NCBI GenBank assembly: GCA_903916135.1
Contig: CAIWVT010000360.1
Coordinates: forward strand, 1-16,768
Origin: an uncultured bacterium
GTDB taxonomy: Bacteria > Bacteroidota > Bacteroidia > Bacteroidales > CAIWKO01
DNA: 16,768 nucleotides
Reading direction: 5' to 3'
Made by a program: the position numbers and the translations under genes. Of this stretch, positions 7,436 through 15,274 are shown piece after piece; the first letter of the stretch is position 1; every line of letters begins with the position of its first letter. The notes beneath the pieces are model-generated. The model did no database searches, was not told where the DNA came from, and saw only the letters and a program-made list of their open reading frames with translations.

Positions 7436-9385
7436 ATGAGCTATATAAAATTTGATAAAGAACAGTTGGTGAATCTTGAGTTTTCGTTGCATAGAGAATT
7501 CATACGCTCTAATAGAGCCGGGGCTTTTGCAGCTACAACAATTATTGGCTGCAACACGCGGAAGTACCATGGATTGCTTATTGTTCCTCAGCCTCATGTG
7601 GATGAAGGCAATCATGTTCTATTATCCACTTTAGACGAAACTGTGGTGCAACATGGTTCGGAATTTAATTTGGGGATACATCAATATACTCCGGGGGTTT
7701 ATAACCCAAGAGGGAATAAATATGTTAGAGAAATAGTTTGTGATCCTATTCCAAAGATTCGCTATAGAGTTGGAGGGGTGATACTTTCAAAGGAAATGTT
7801 GTTTTGTATTGAGAGCGATAGATTTTTGATTAAATATACTCTTGAAGATGCTCATTCGCCTACGATATTGAAGTTTAAACCGTTCTTAGCTTTTCGGAAT
7901 GTGCATTCGCTTACGAAAGCGAATATTGATAATGATACACGTTACACCAAGGTGGACAATGGGATTAAAACAAAAATGTATGCGGGCTATTCGAGTTTGC
8001 ATTTGCAGTTTTCGAAGGAGAATGAATACACGCATGTGCCGCATTGGTATTATAACTTTGAGTATTTGGAAGAAAAAGAACGCGGCTATGATTACACAGA
8101 AGATTTGTTTGTGCCCGGCTTTTTTGAAGTTCCCATTCAGAAGGGCGAAAGTGTAATCTTTGCAGCAGGTTTGGAAGAAGTTGATCCGAATCAATTGAGC
8201 ACGATTTATGATAATGAAGTGAAGCGTAGATTGCCTCGAGACAGTTATAAGAATTGTTTGGTGAATTCTGCGCAACAATTCTTTGTACATAAAAACAATA
8301 AAACAGAAGTGATAGCAGGTTTCCCATGGTTCGGCAGATGGGGACGTGATACTTTCATTTCCTTGCCGGGATTGACCTTAACGCTTGGTGACGATAAAAC
8401 ATGCAAGTCGGTTATAGACACTATGGTGTCCGAATTGAAAGGACCTTTATTCCCCAATTTGGGAAGTGGAAATACTACTGCATATAATTCGGTGGATGCT
8501 CCCTTATGGTTCTTTTGGGCTTTGCAACAATATGCGCTATATACCAAGTCGCAACACGAGATTTGGAAAGATTATGGCGAGAAAATGAAGTTGATACTTT
8601 ACGGGTTTAGAAATGGCTGCGAGTTTAACATCAAGATGCAAGAAAATGGCTTGATTTATTCAGGTGAAGTGGGAAAAGCACTGACATGGATGGATGCCGT
8701 TGTTCAAGGAAAAGCTGTTACGCCTCGCATAGGTTTGGATGTTGAAATCAACGCACTTTGGTACAATGCTATTATGTTTTCTATGGAGGTGGCACGCTTA
8801 GCCGGCGATGAAGAGTTTATCAATGATTGGAATGAAATATCATCCCAAATTCCTGTTTCATATAAAGCAACATTTTGGAATAAGGATAAAGGTTATTTAT
8901 GTGATTATGTCAATGGTGACTACAAAGATTGGTCGGTACGTCCAAATCAAATCTTTGCAGCTTCCTTGCCTTATAGTCCGTTAAGTGAACAAATCCGCAA
9001 ACTGATATTGGATATCACCGAACGGGAATTGCTTACGCCAAGAGGTATCCGAACTTTATCCCCAAAATCGTTAGAGTACAGAGGTTCTTATGAAGGCGAT
9101 ATGATGAAAAGAGATGCTGCCTATCATCAGGGAACAGTTTGGCCTTGGTTGTTGGGGCATTATGTGGAAGCCTATTTAAAAATACATGGAAAGGGTGGCA
9201 TTGCGCATGTACAGAGATTGTATAATAACTTTGAAGCTGTTATGTTTGAGCATGGTATAGGCTCCGTTTCGGAAATCTATGAGGGCGACCCGCCGCACAA
9301 ACCCTGCGGTGCTCCTTCGCAAGCATGGAGTGTGGCTGAATTGCTCCGCATTGAGTATTTAATTGAACAGTATAAAACGACGTAA
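7436..9385 (+). CDS. Glycogen debranching enzyme (amylo-alpha-1,6-glucosidase, archaeal/bacterial GDE type)
   Basis: A 649-aa enzyme expected to hydrolyse alpha-1,6 branch points of glycogen or a related glucan in the cytoplasm. The N-terminal domain (about 15-270) has the GDE_N pattern, including NRAGAFAATTIIGCNTRKYHG (starting at 26) and LSTLDE (63-68). The C-terminal (alpha/alpha)6 glucosidase domain (about 290-645) has AGFPWFGRWGRDTFISLPG (294-312), GSGNTTAYNSVDAPLWF (343-359), MDAVVQGKAVTPRIG (419-433) with VEINALW (436-442), VRPNQIFAASLP (501-512) and HQGTVWPWLLG (564-574). Length and motif order fit the intact family. There is no signal peptide. It is the first gene of an operon: the GT4 gene starts 29 nt downstream. 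ATG 7436 is preferred because family similarity starts at once. Its function is confident from motifs; activity on glycogen versus imported maltodextrin is inferred. Confidence 0.95.
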   Translation: MSYIKFDKEQLVNLEFSLHREFIRSNRAGAFAATTIIGCNTRKYHGLLIVPQPHVDEGNHVLLSTLDETVVQHGSEFNLGIHQYTPGVYNPRGNKYVREIVCDPIPKIRYRVGGVILSKEMLFCIESDRFLIKYTLEDAHSPTILKFKPFLAFRNVHSLTKANIDNDTRYTKVDNGIKTKMYAGYSSLHLQFSKENEYTHVPHWYYNFEYLEEKERGYDYTEDLFVPGFFEVPIQKGESVIFAAGLEEVDPNQLSTIYDNEVKRRLPRDSYKNCLVNSAQQFFVHKNNKTEVIAGFPWFGRWGRDTFISLPGLTLTLGDDKTCKSVIDTMVSELKGPLFPNLGSGNTTAYNSVDAPLWFFWALQQYALYTKSQHEIWKDYGEKMKLILYGFRNGCEFNIKMQENGLIYSGEVGKALTWMDAVVQGKAVTPRIGLDVEINALWYNAIMFSMEVARLAGDEEFINDWNEISSQIPVSYKATFWNKDKGYLCDYVNGDYKDWSVRPNQIFAASLPYSPLSEQIRKLILDITERELLTPRGIRTLSPKSLEYRGSYEGDMMKRDAAYHQGTVWPWLLGHYVEAYLKIHGKGGIAHVQRLYNNFEAVMFEHGIGSVSEIYEGDPPHKPCGAPSQAWSVAELLRIEYLIEQYKTT

Positions 9386-9414
9386 TTGATAAAAAATAAA
9401 ATAATAATTTCTTC

Positions 9415-10704
9415 ATGAAAGTATTGATGTTTGGGTGGGAGTTTCCACCACATATAACCGGAGGACTTGGTACTGCATGTTTTGGTCTGACAAAAGGTCT
9501 GCTGAAACATGGCGTGGAAGTGCTTTTTGTTGTTCCGAAGGCTTATGGAGATGAGAGTGAGGAAGCAGTGAGGCTCCTAAATGCGAGCGATGTGAGCATA
9601 GATTTCAATAGCACGGTTTATCAAGATTATTGGAAACAACTGACGTATATAGAAATCGGTTCTAATCTTGTGCCTTATTTGGGACCTGAGGAATTTGAGA
9701 AAATGATTGCGAAACAAGAGTTTGATAAATCAGAATCTGAGACTTCTGTTTTTTCAAAATCATATAGCTTTTCGGGTAAATATGGAACGAATCTGATGGA
9801 GGAAGTTACCCGTTATGCTTTGGTGGCTTCGGCTATTGCCAATTCACAACAATTTGATATTATTCATGCACACGATTGGTTGACATATCCGGCAGGTATT
9901 GCAGCCAAGAAAATCAGTGGCAAACCTTTGGTGGTTCACATGCATGCGACTGAGTTCGACCGTTCGGGTGATAACATAAATCAAAATGTGTATGATATCG
10001 AACGAAAAGGGATGGAAGCCGCGGATGCTGTGATAACTGTTAGCAATTATACGCGTGATATCGTCATCAATCGTTATGGAATCAGTCCCGACAAAGTTTT
10101 TACCGTTCACAATGCCGTTGAGCCAACAGAAAGCGGGGAGGCTATGACTATATCAAGAAATGTGTCGGAAAAAGTAGTTACGTTTCTGGGACGTATTACC
10201 TTTCAGAAAGGTCCTGATTATTTCGTTGAAGCCGCCTATAAAGTTATTCAAATGGATAAAAATGTGCGTTTTGTGATGGCAGGTTCGGGAGATATGATGT
10301 ATAAGATGATTCGAAGGGTGGCACAATTGCATATTTCGCCATATTTTCATTTCACAGGTTTCTTACAAGGCGAAGATGTTGACAAAATGTTTGCATTGAG
10401 CGATGTGTATGTAATGCCTTCGGTTTCAGAGCCTTTTGGAATTTCGCCTTTAGAAGCGATGCGTTCGAATGTGCCTGTTGTCATTTCTAAGCAGTCAGGA
10501 GTTTCGGAGGTGTTGAAATATGCCCTAAAGATTGACTTTTGGGATATTGATGCCATGGCAGATGCCATATATGGATTGTTACATTATGACGGTTTACAGG
10601 ATATGTTCCGCAAATATGGTAGAGCAGAAGTGGATAGCCTGAAGTGGGAAAATGCAGCCAATCATGTTAAAGAAGTTTATAATATTGTATTAAATCAGAA
10701 ATAA
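9415..10704 (+). CDS. GT4-family glycosyltransferase, likely glycogen synthase-like
   Basis: A 429-aa GT-B-fold enzyme that probably elongates alpha-1,4-glucan from a nucleotide-sugar. The N-terminus (MKVLMFGWEFPPHITGGLG) is of the starch/glycogen-synthase style with the GGLG sugar-binding loop at 16-19. HAHDW is at 151-155. The C-terminal Rossmann domain begins near 250 and contains GRITFQKGPD (259-268, with R260 and K265 as likely phosphate-binding residues) and the retaining E-x7-E pair E339/E347 in SEPFGISPLE. It is shorter than classical GlgA (about 480 aa) and closer to general GT4 enzymes, so the donor (ADP- or UDP-glucose) cannot be read from sequence. The context between a debranching enzyme and a GH57 amylase strongly favours glycogen metabolism. 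It lies 29 nt after the GDE gene and 8 nt before the GH57 gene, with no internal terminator. Confidence 0.92.
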   Translation: MKVLMFGWEFPPHITGGLGTACFGLTKGLLKHGVEVLFVVPKAYGDESEEAVRLLNASDVSIDFNSTVYQDYWKQLTYIEIGSNLVPYLGPEEFEKMIAKQEFDKSESETSVFSKSYSFSGKYGTNLMEEVTRYALVASAIANSQQFDIIHAHDWLTYPAGIAAKKISGKPLVVHMHATEFDRSGDNINQNVYDIERKGMEAADAVITVSNYTRDIVINRYGISPDKVFTVHNAVEPTESGEAMTISRNVSEKVVTFLGRITFQKGPDYFVEAAYKVIQMDKNVRFVMAGSGDMMYKMIRRVAQLHISPYFHFTGFLQGEDVDKMFALSDVYVMPSVSEPFGISPLEAMRSNVPVVISKQSGVSEVLKYALKIDFWDIDAMADAIYGLLHYDGLQDMFRKYGRAEVDSLKWENAANHVKEVYNIVLNQK

Positions 10705-10712
10705 AATATACT

Positions 10713-12299
10713 ATGAGGTCTATTTGTTTTTATTTTCAGGTACATCAACCTTTTCGGTTAAAGACCTATCGTTTTTTTGATATTGGGACAGATCATTACT
10801 ATTTTGATGAATATCGAAACCGATACATTATGAGACGCATCGCAGATAAATGTTATTTGCCGATGAACAATCTCTTGCTAAACCTTATTAAAGAATATGG
10901 CTCAGCATTTAAAGTGAGTTTCTCGCTGTCAGGAACTGTAATTGATCAATTTGAGAAATATGCACCGGATGTTTTAGATAGTTTCGTAGCACTTGCAGAA
11001 ACGGGCTGCGTAGAATTCATTGCTGAAACCTATTCGCATTCGCTATCCGCTTTGAAGAGTAAAGGGGAGTTTTTGCGACAAGTGGAAGCTCAAAAGGCTA
11101 AAGTCATTAAATATTTCCATAAAGCTCCGACCACTTTTCGTAACACCGAGTTGATTTATTCAGATGGCATAGGGGAGATGGTTGCTGAAATGGGATTTAA
11201 GACCATACTGACTGAAGGTGCAAAGCACATATTAGGATGGAAAAGTCCAAATTATATGTACTGTAACGCTATTAACCCGAAGTTAAAAGTATTGTTGAAA
11301 AACTTTATGCTGAGTGATGATATTGCTTTTAGGTTTTCACAACAAAGTTGGGATGGATGGCCCGTCACTTCTGAAAAATATGTAGGTTGGCTCAATTCCG
11401 TTGACCCTGCTCAGGAAACCATTAATCTATTTATGGATTACGAAACTTTCGGAGAGCATCAATGGAAAGAAACCGGCGTTTTCGATTTTATGAAAGCATT
11501 GCCGGGTCAGGTTTTTGCTAATTCTAAATACACCTTTAACACCCCTTCAGAACTTTCTGAAAAGATGCAGCCTGTGGCTGAAATTCATGTGCCATTTCCT
11601 ATTTCATGGGCTGATGAAGAGCGCGATTTGACTGCTTGGCTTGGAAATGAGCTTCAGGATGACGCCTTCAAACATTTGTATGAGTTGGAATATATTGTAA
11701 AGAACACAGCGGATGAGGATATTCAATTGGATTGGAAATATCTGCAAACAAGCGACCATTTTTATTATATGTGTACCAAATGGTTTTCGGATGGCGATGT
11801 CCATAAATATTTTAATCCATATAACACACCTTACGAAGCCTATATCAATTATATGAATGTGTTGAGTGATTTCATAATTCGCATAAAGGATCAGCATCCG
11901 GTGAATTATGTTGAAAAAGCTGTCGAACCACAGCCTGAAGTCGTAAAAGAATTGAAGGAAAAGGCTCCCAAGAAAGCTGCAGTCAAAGCCAAAACAACTG
12001 AGAAACCTAAAGATGTAGCAAAACCTAATGGGACTAAAAGGGCAAAGATCACCATGAATCATATTCTGAAACTGAACAAAACAACTATGCGGAGTTTGGC
12101 AAAGGAAATTAATGCTCTTACGTTTTACTATGCTTTGGCTGATGCCGATCACAAAGTGAAGAAAGCTGTAACCTTACATTTGGGAAGACTTCAATTGAAA
12201 GAATTTAACAGCTATTCATGGGCAAATCTTCCCGTTCAAGAATCGGATACAATCGAGGCGCAAAAGATTGTATTGTTGAAATTAGAAGAGTATTTGTAA
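10713..12299 (+). CDS. GH57 alpha-amylase / glucanotransferase with FliG-C-like C-terminal extension
   Basis: A 528-aa protein. Residues 1 to about 400 form a GH57 domain: HQPFR (11-15), the nucleophile region FRNTELIYSD with E146, and the acid/base region MDYETFGEH with D242, all spaced as in the family. GH57 enzymes hydrolyse or transfer alpha-1,4-glucans; here it presumably acts on intracellular glycogen, as there is no signal peptide. Residues about 401-445 are a low-complexity Lys/Ala/Pro/Glu linker. Residues about 446-528 form an extra domain whose pattern (ILKLN, AKEIN, ALADAD, LGRLQL, LPVQESDTIEAQKIV, LEEYL) resembles the FliG C-terminal (rotor) domain by eye. That resemblance is from memory of the family, not a search. 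The gene is third in the operon, 8 nt after the GT4 gene and 27 nt before the next start. Confidence 0.93.
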   Translation: MRSICFYFQVHQPFRLKTYRFFDIGTDHYYFDEYRNRYIMRRIADKCYLPMNNLLLNLIKEYGSAFKVSFSLSGTVIDQFEKYAPDVLDSFVALAETGCVEFIAETYSHSLSALKSKGEFLRQVEAQKAKVIKYFHKAPTTFRNTELIYSDGIGEMVAEMGFKTILTEGAKHILGWKSPNYMYCNAINPKLKVLLKNFMLSDDIAFRFSQQSWDGWPVTSEKYVGWLNSVDPAQETINLFMDYETFGEHQWKETGVFDFMKALPGQVFANSKYTFNTPSELSEKMQPVAEIHVPFPISWADEERDLTAWLGNELQDDAFKHLYELEYIVKNTADEDIQLDWKYLQTSDHFYYMCTKWFSDGDVHKYFNPYNTPYEAYINYMNVLSDFIIRIKDQHPVNYVEKAVEPQPEVVKELKEKAPKKAAVKAKTTEKPKDVAKPNGTKRAKITMNHILKLNKTTMRSLAKEINALTFYYALADADHKVKKAVTLHLGRLQLKEFNSYSWANLPVQESDTIEAQKIVLLKLEEYL

Positions 12300-12326
12300 T
12301 ATTTGTGTATACCACGAAATGACCTT

Positions 12327-13247
12327 ATGCTTGCCGACACCTCATTTTTTTTTGAAGAAGGGCAGACATATTCCTTTTTGATAAAAGGCGAAGTACAGCT
12401 GCCTCCCGACGATGAAAGTTTTTTGATATTAGTAAGTCCATTCAATTCTAAGCATTTACTTAAGAAATCACCTTATATTAACTACCAACTCACCCTTGGC
12501 GCTTCAGTGAATTGCCGCATTGATAAAATAAATTGTGCTGCCAAAATATTCTTAGAACCCGAACATCCTTTCTATAAAGAAGGAAATATCTACGATTTTA
12601 ACGTCCTCCGAAAATATACCATCACGAATTCCGATGGTAATATCGAACAAGCCTTAGTATTGAAAGATTGCTTCAATCAAGAATTTATTATTCATCAGGA
12701 TGATGAAATTGAAACCCCCACTGCAAGCGTCTCTTATCGAGTTGACAGGGTTAAAAAAGGCAAACTCTATCTGTCTTTGCCTAATGATAATGACGTTTTA
12801 GCGCAACTAACTATCGGTAATAAATATAAGTTTATCGTAAAGGATTTAATGACTCGTGCAGATAATGAGGAATATTATTTGCTTTTGGATGAAAACGTTA
12901 ATAAACATTACTTACGCAAGAAATACTACATGGAATATGGCTTTGTTTTAGGCAGCGAAATTGTGTGCACTGTTGTTTCCACGCCTTTGAAATTTAGACA
13001 TTACTTGGAACCGCAGCATCCCAAATATAAAATAGGAGAGAAGTATGATTTTATTATTTCAGGAATTGAAACGTATAGGGATGTCTTCGGCAAAGAAATC
13101 ACCCATCTGATGGTTAATGATGGCTCAGAAAAAGAATACTTTGTGCAATGCCCTGAAATCAACACAACAAATACCGACATTGGAACAGTGATAAAATGTT
13201 TACTCACAGATATACGTTTAAGTAGATTACGCTTAGTTTGCGTCTAA
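12327..13247 (+). CDS. Unrecognised protein with whole-length internal duplication, last in glycogen operon
   Basis: A 306-aa protein from ATG 12327; an in-frame TTG at 12303 would add eight residues (MCIPRNDL) and is less likely. I do not recognise the family. The two halves (about 11-152 and 163-306) align with each other over their length. Each starts with GxxYxFxVK, then a HxLxKKxYxxY block (43-53 and 194-204), a LGxxVxCxV strand, and a conserved LEPxHPxYKxGxxYDF motif at 76-91 and 227-242, and ends with a CxV/YRV and xLxL strand pair. Alternating short beta strands and G-x-x-V-x-C-x-V patterns suggest tandem OB- or S1-like barrels, which is only a guess. There is no signal peptide or membrane segment. 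It starts 27 nt after the GH57 stop on the same strand with no promoter seen, so it is probably co-transcribed with the glycogen genes. Confidence 0.85.
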   Translation: MLADTSFFFEEGQTYSFLIKGEVQLPPDDESFLILVSPFNSKHLLKKSPYINYQLTLGASVNCRIDKINCAAKIFLEPEHPFYKEGNIYDFNVLRKYTITNSDGNIEQALVLKDCFNQEFIIHQDDEIETPTASVSYRVDRVKKGKLYLSLPNDNDVLAQLTIGNKYKFIVKDLMTRADNEEYYLLLDENVNKHYLRKKYYMEYGFVLGSEIVCTVVSTPLKFRHYLEPQHPKYKIGEKYDFIISGIETYRDVFGKEITHLMVNDGSEKEYFVQCPEINTTNTDIGTVIKCLLTDIRLSRLRLVCV

Positions 13248-13361
13248 AAATTGGGCTTGATTACTTCTTACTTGAAGACATAAAATTGGATGTGTCCCCA
13301 ATATTCATAAGTGTTCAAACCACAGTCTAATAACTTTTTTAGAAAAAAAATCTTCCAACTA

Positions 13362-13391
13362 TTGTTTATTCAATAAAAATGAGTAATTTTG
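13362..13391 (+). promoter_or_regulatory. Bacteroidota-type promoter of rpmE2
   Basis: TTG (13362-13364), 19 nt, TAATTTTG (13384-13391) fits the consensus well. Transcription would begin near 13398, about 23 nt before the L31 start at 13421. This supports ATG 13421 and excludes the upstream in-frame ATG at 13379, which lies inside the promoter. Confidence 0.72.
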
Positions 13392-13420
13392 CACCTCATT
13401 TAATAAAAAAAAGCAGCATC

Positions 13421-13705
13421 ATGAAAAAAGACATTCATCCAAAAGATTATCGTTTAGTTGTTTTCAAAGACATGTCAAACGAATACACCTTCTTAACACG
13501 TTCGACAGCTCAAACTAAAGAAACTATTGTATGGGAAGATGGCAAAGAATATCCTTTAATTAAATTAGAAATTTCGCATACATCTCATCCGTTCTACACC
13601 GGCAAAATGAAATTTGTTGACACCGCAGGTCGTGTGGATAAATTCCGTAACCGTTATAAACAACATTTGGAAAAGAAAGAAGAATCAAAACAAACTGAAG
13701 CATAA
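13421..13705 (+). CDS. rpmE2: 50S ribosomal protein L31 type B
   Basis: A 94-aa ribosomal protein L31, the usual length of the type B (RpmE2/YkgM) form. It starts MKKDIHPKDYR and carries the family marks SHPFYTGK (about 54-61), DTAGRVDKF (about 67-75) and RYKQH (78-82), with a Lys/Glu-rich tail. There is no cysteine, so it is the zinc-independent form. In some bacteria such paralogues replace the zinc-binding L31 under zinc limitation; here no Zur site is evident and it may be the only L31. It has its own promoter (13362-13391) and terminator (13726-13758), so it is a single-gene unit. Start 13421 is set by similarity and by the promoter position. Confidence 0.97.
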   Translation: MKKDIHPKDYRLVVFKDMSNEYTFLTRSTAQTKETIVWEDGKEYPLIKLEISHTSHPFYTGKMKFVDTAGRVDKFRNRYKQHLEKKEESKQTEA

Positions 13706-13725
13706 TAATTTATTTTGTTTTCATG

Positions 13726-13758
13726 AAGTCCTATTGAAAGCAATAGGACTTTTTTTTT
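13726..13758 (+). terminator. Intrinsic terminator of rpmE2
   Basis: AAGTCCTATTG (13726-13736) pairs perfectly with CAATAGGACTT (13741-13751) around an AAAG loop, followed by a run of T to 13758. It lies 20 nt after the L31 stop. Confidence 0.95.
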
Positions 13759-13826
13759 GTGTATGAAAACAATAAATAAACAGCCTAATTGTTGATATTT
13801 TCTTTAAAACTTTTTTCCACACAACA

Positions 13827-13856
13827 TTTGATGTTTTGCAAAAATACCTAATATTG
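13827..13856 (+). promoter_or_regulatory. Candidate promoter of the GlmU-like gene
   Basis: TTTG (13827-13830), 18 nt, TAATATTG (13849-13856). The -7 box differs from TAnnTTTG at one position. It lies 23 nt upstream of ATG 13880 and just after a strong terminator, which makes a promoter here necessary. Confidence 0.5.
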
Positions 13857-13879
13857 TAAATACTAATAATTCAAACAAA

Positions 13880-15118
13880 ATGAACTATATATTATTTGAC
13901 GATTCCACCCGAAAAGACTTATTTCCATTGACTTTCACTCGTCCTATTGCCGAAATACGTGTTGGAATTTTAACCATCCGCGAAAAATGGGAACGCTATC
14001 TTAATTCAGAAACTTCGATCTTAACCGATAAATATCTTGGCATTAAATATCCCATCATAAAAAGCAGCAACAATATTCTTATCAATGCTTCTGTTTTGCC
14101 CACCAAGGAACTTGTGGAAGCTATCAACCAACTCCAACCCGATCAATCATTAGTCCATGGAGATTATATCATTGCTTTGCATGTGATCGAAAAAGATTTA
14201 GACGATGTAAACAGCATTGATGCTCCCATTGTTGAGGATGTTGAAAAACACGAAGTCGGAACCTTGGAAGAAATTGAATGTAACCTGCCCCATCTGAAAA
14301 TAAATTATCCATGGGATATTTTTTCTTTAAACGGAAAAGCAATTGAAGAAGATTTTACACTTTTGACTCAAGGCAGAAAATCACAAACTATAAGTGACTC
14401 TAATCAACTGATTGGAGAAGAAAACATCTTTCTTGAAGCAGGCGCTAAAGTAGAATGTGCTATTATCAACGCATCCACAGGACCTGTATATATTGGAAAA
14501 GATGCCGAAATCATGGAAGGAAGCGTCATCAGAGGTCCTTTTGCTTTATGCGATAACTCAACCGTGAAGATGGGCGCAAAGATTTACGGACCCACCACCA
14601 TTGGTCCTTTTTCCAAAATAGGTGGCGAGGTCAACAATTCAGTCATTTTCGGATACACCAACAAAGCTCATGATGGTTTCTTAGGTAATTCAGTTTTGGG
14701 CGAATGGTGTAATTTAGGTGCTGACACCAACAACTCCAACCTAAAAACCACCTACGACGAAATTCGTGTGTGGAATTATACCGAAGAAAAGTTCATTCCA
14801 ACAGGTTTACAATTCTGTGGTCTGATTATGGGCGACCATTCTAAATGTGGCATCAACACCATGTTTAACACAGGGACAGTCGTCGGCGTGAATGCCAACG
14901 TGGTAGGTCATGGTTTTCAGCGTAATTTTATTCCTTCCTTCAGTTGGGGGAATTCAATCACGGGCTACACCACCTACGACATTGACAAAGCCATCGAAGT
15001 AGCAAAAAGTGTTTACAAACGCCGCAATCGTGAGTTAACCAAAATTGAAATTGATATCTTACGAAGTGTGTATGAACTTACTTTTTCCTATCGCAACAAA
15101 GTCCGTTTGGCACGTTAA
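13880..15118 (+). CDS. GlmU-like bifunctional sugar nucleotidyl/acetyltransferase (Bacteroidota-type)
   Basis: A 412-aa protein matching the alternative GlmU family of Bacteroidota, thought to make UDP-GlcNAc from glucosamine-1-phosphate by N-acetylation and uridylylation. The C-terminal half (about 190-370) is a left-handed parallel beta-helix with hexapeptide turns (VYIGKDAEIMEGSVIRGP, then AKIYGPTTIGPFSKIGGEV), typical of acetyltransferases, with GHGFQRNFIPSF at 343-354. The N-terminal 150 residues start MNYILFDDSTRKDLFPLTFTRP. The usual nucleotidyltransferase loop (LxxGxGTRM) is not visible; FTRPIAEIRVGILTIREKWE (19-38) takes its place, as I recall for this family. Closely related sequences have been annotated as glucose-1-phosphate thymidylyltransferase. 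Cytoplasmic; feeds peptidoglycan and lipopolysaccharide synthesis. It stands alone between the L31 terminator and lon. Confidence 0.88.
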   Translation: MNYILFDDSTRKDLFPLTFTRPIAEIRVGILTIREKWERYLNSETSILTDKYLGIKYPIIKSSNNILINASVLPTKELVEAINQLQPDQSLVHGDYIIALHVIEKDLDDVNSIDAPIVEDVEKHEVGTLEEIECNLPHLKINYPWDIFSLNGKAIEEDFTLLTQGRKSQTISDSNQLIGEENIFLEAGAKVECAIINASTGPVYIGKDAEIMEGSVIRGPFALCDNSTVKMGAKIYGPTTIGPFSKIGGEVNNSVIFGYTNKAHDGFLGNSVLGEWCNLGADTNNSNLKTTYDEIRVWNYTEEKFIPTGLQFCGLIMGDHSKCGINTMFNTGTVVGVNANVVGHGFQRNFIPSFSWGNSITGYTTYDIDKAIEVAKSVYKRRNRELTKIEIDILRSVYELTFSYRNKVRLAR

Positions 15119-15148
15119 CCTAAAAAAGTCTGACATTTTTACCACTTT

Positions 15149-15176
15149 ATACATTGGCATTTTTATTGCCGTGTAT
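15149..15176. repeat. Imperfect hairpin after the GlmU-like gene
   Basis: ATACA (15149-15153) pairs with TGTAT (15172-15176) and GGCA (15156-15159) with TGCC (15167-15170), with small bulges between the two stems. It lies 30 nt after the GlmU-like stop. No T tract follows, so it is at best a weak terminator or an mRNA 3'-end structure. Confidence 0.4.
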
Positions 15177-15247
15177 CATATCACTTGAAAGAAATGGATG
15201 AAATTCTTCTATTTTCAATAAATGCTTTTATAAATACTTAATTTAAC

Positions 15248-15260
15248 TGACATTTTGTCA
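15248..15260. promoter_or_regulatory. Perfect palindrome TGACA-TTT-TGTCA upstream of lon
   Basis: Two perfect 5-bp arms around a TTT centre, ending 14 nt before the lon ATG. A second copy of the left half plus centre (TGACATTTT) lies at 15131-15139. The size and symmetry suit a dimeric repressor site or a stress-response element. It is not CIRCE. The TAnnTTTG promoter pattern is not clear in this spacer, so lon may use a different sigma or a weak box near 15239. Confidence 0.5.
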
Positions 15261-15274
15261 TAACGAAATATTAT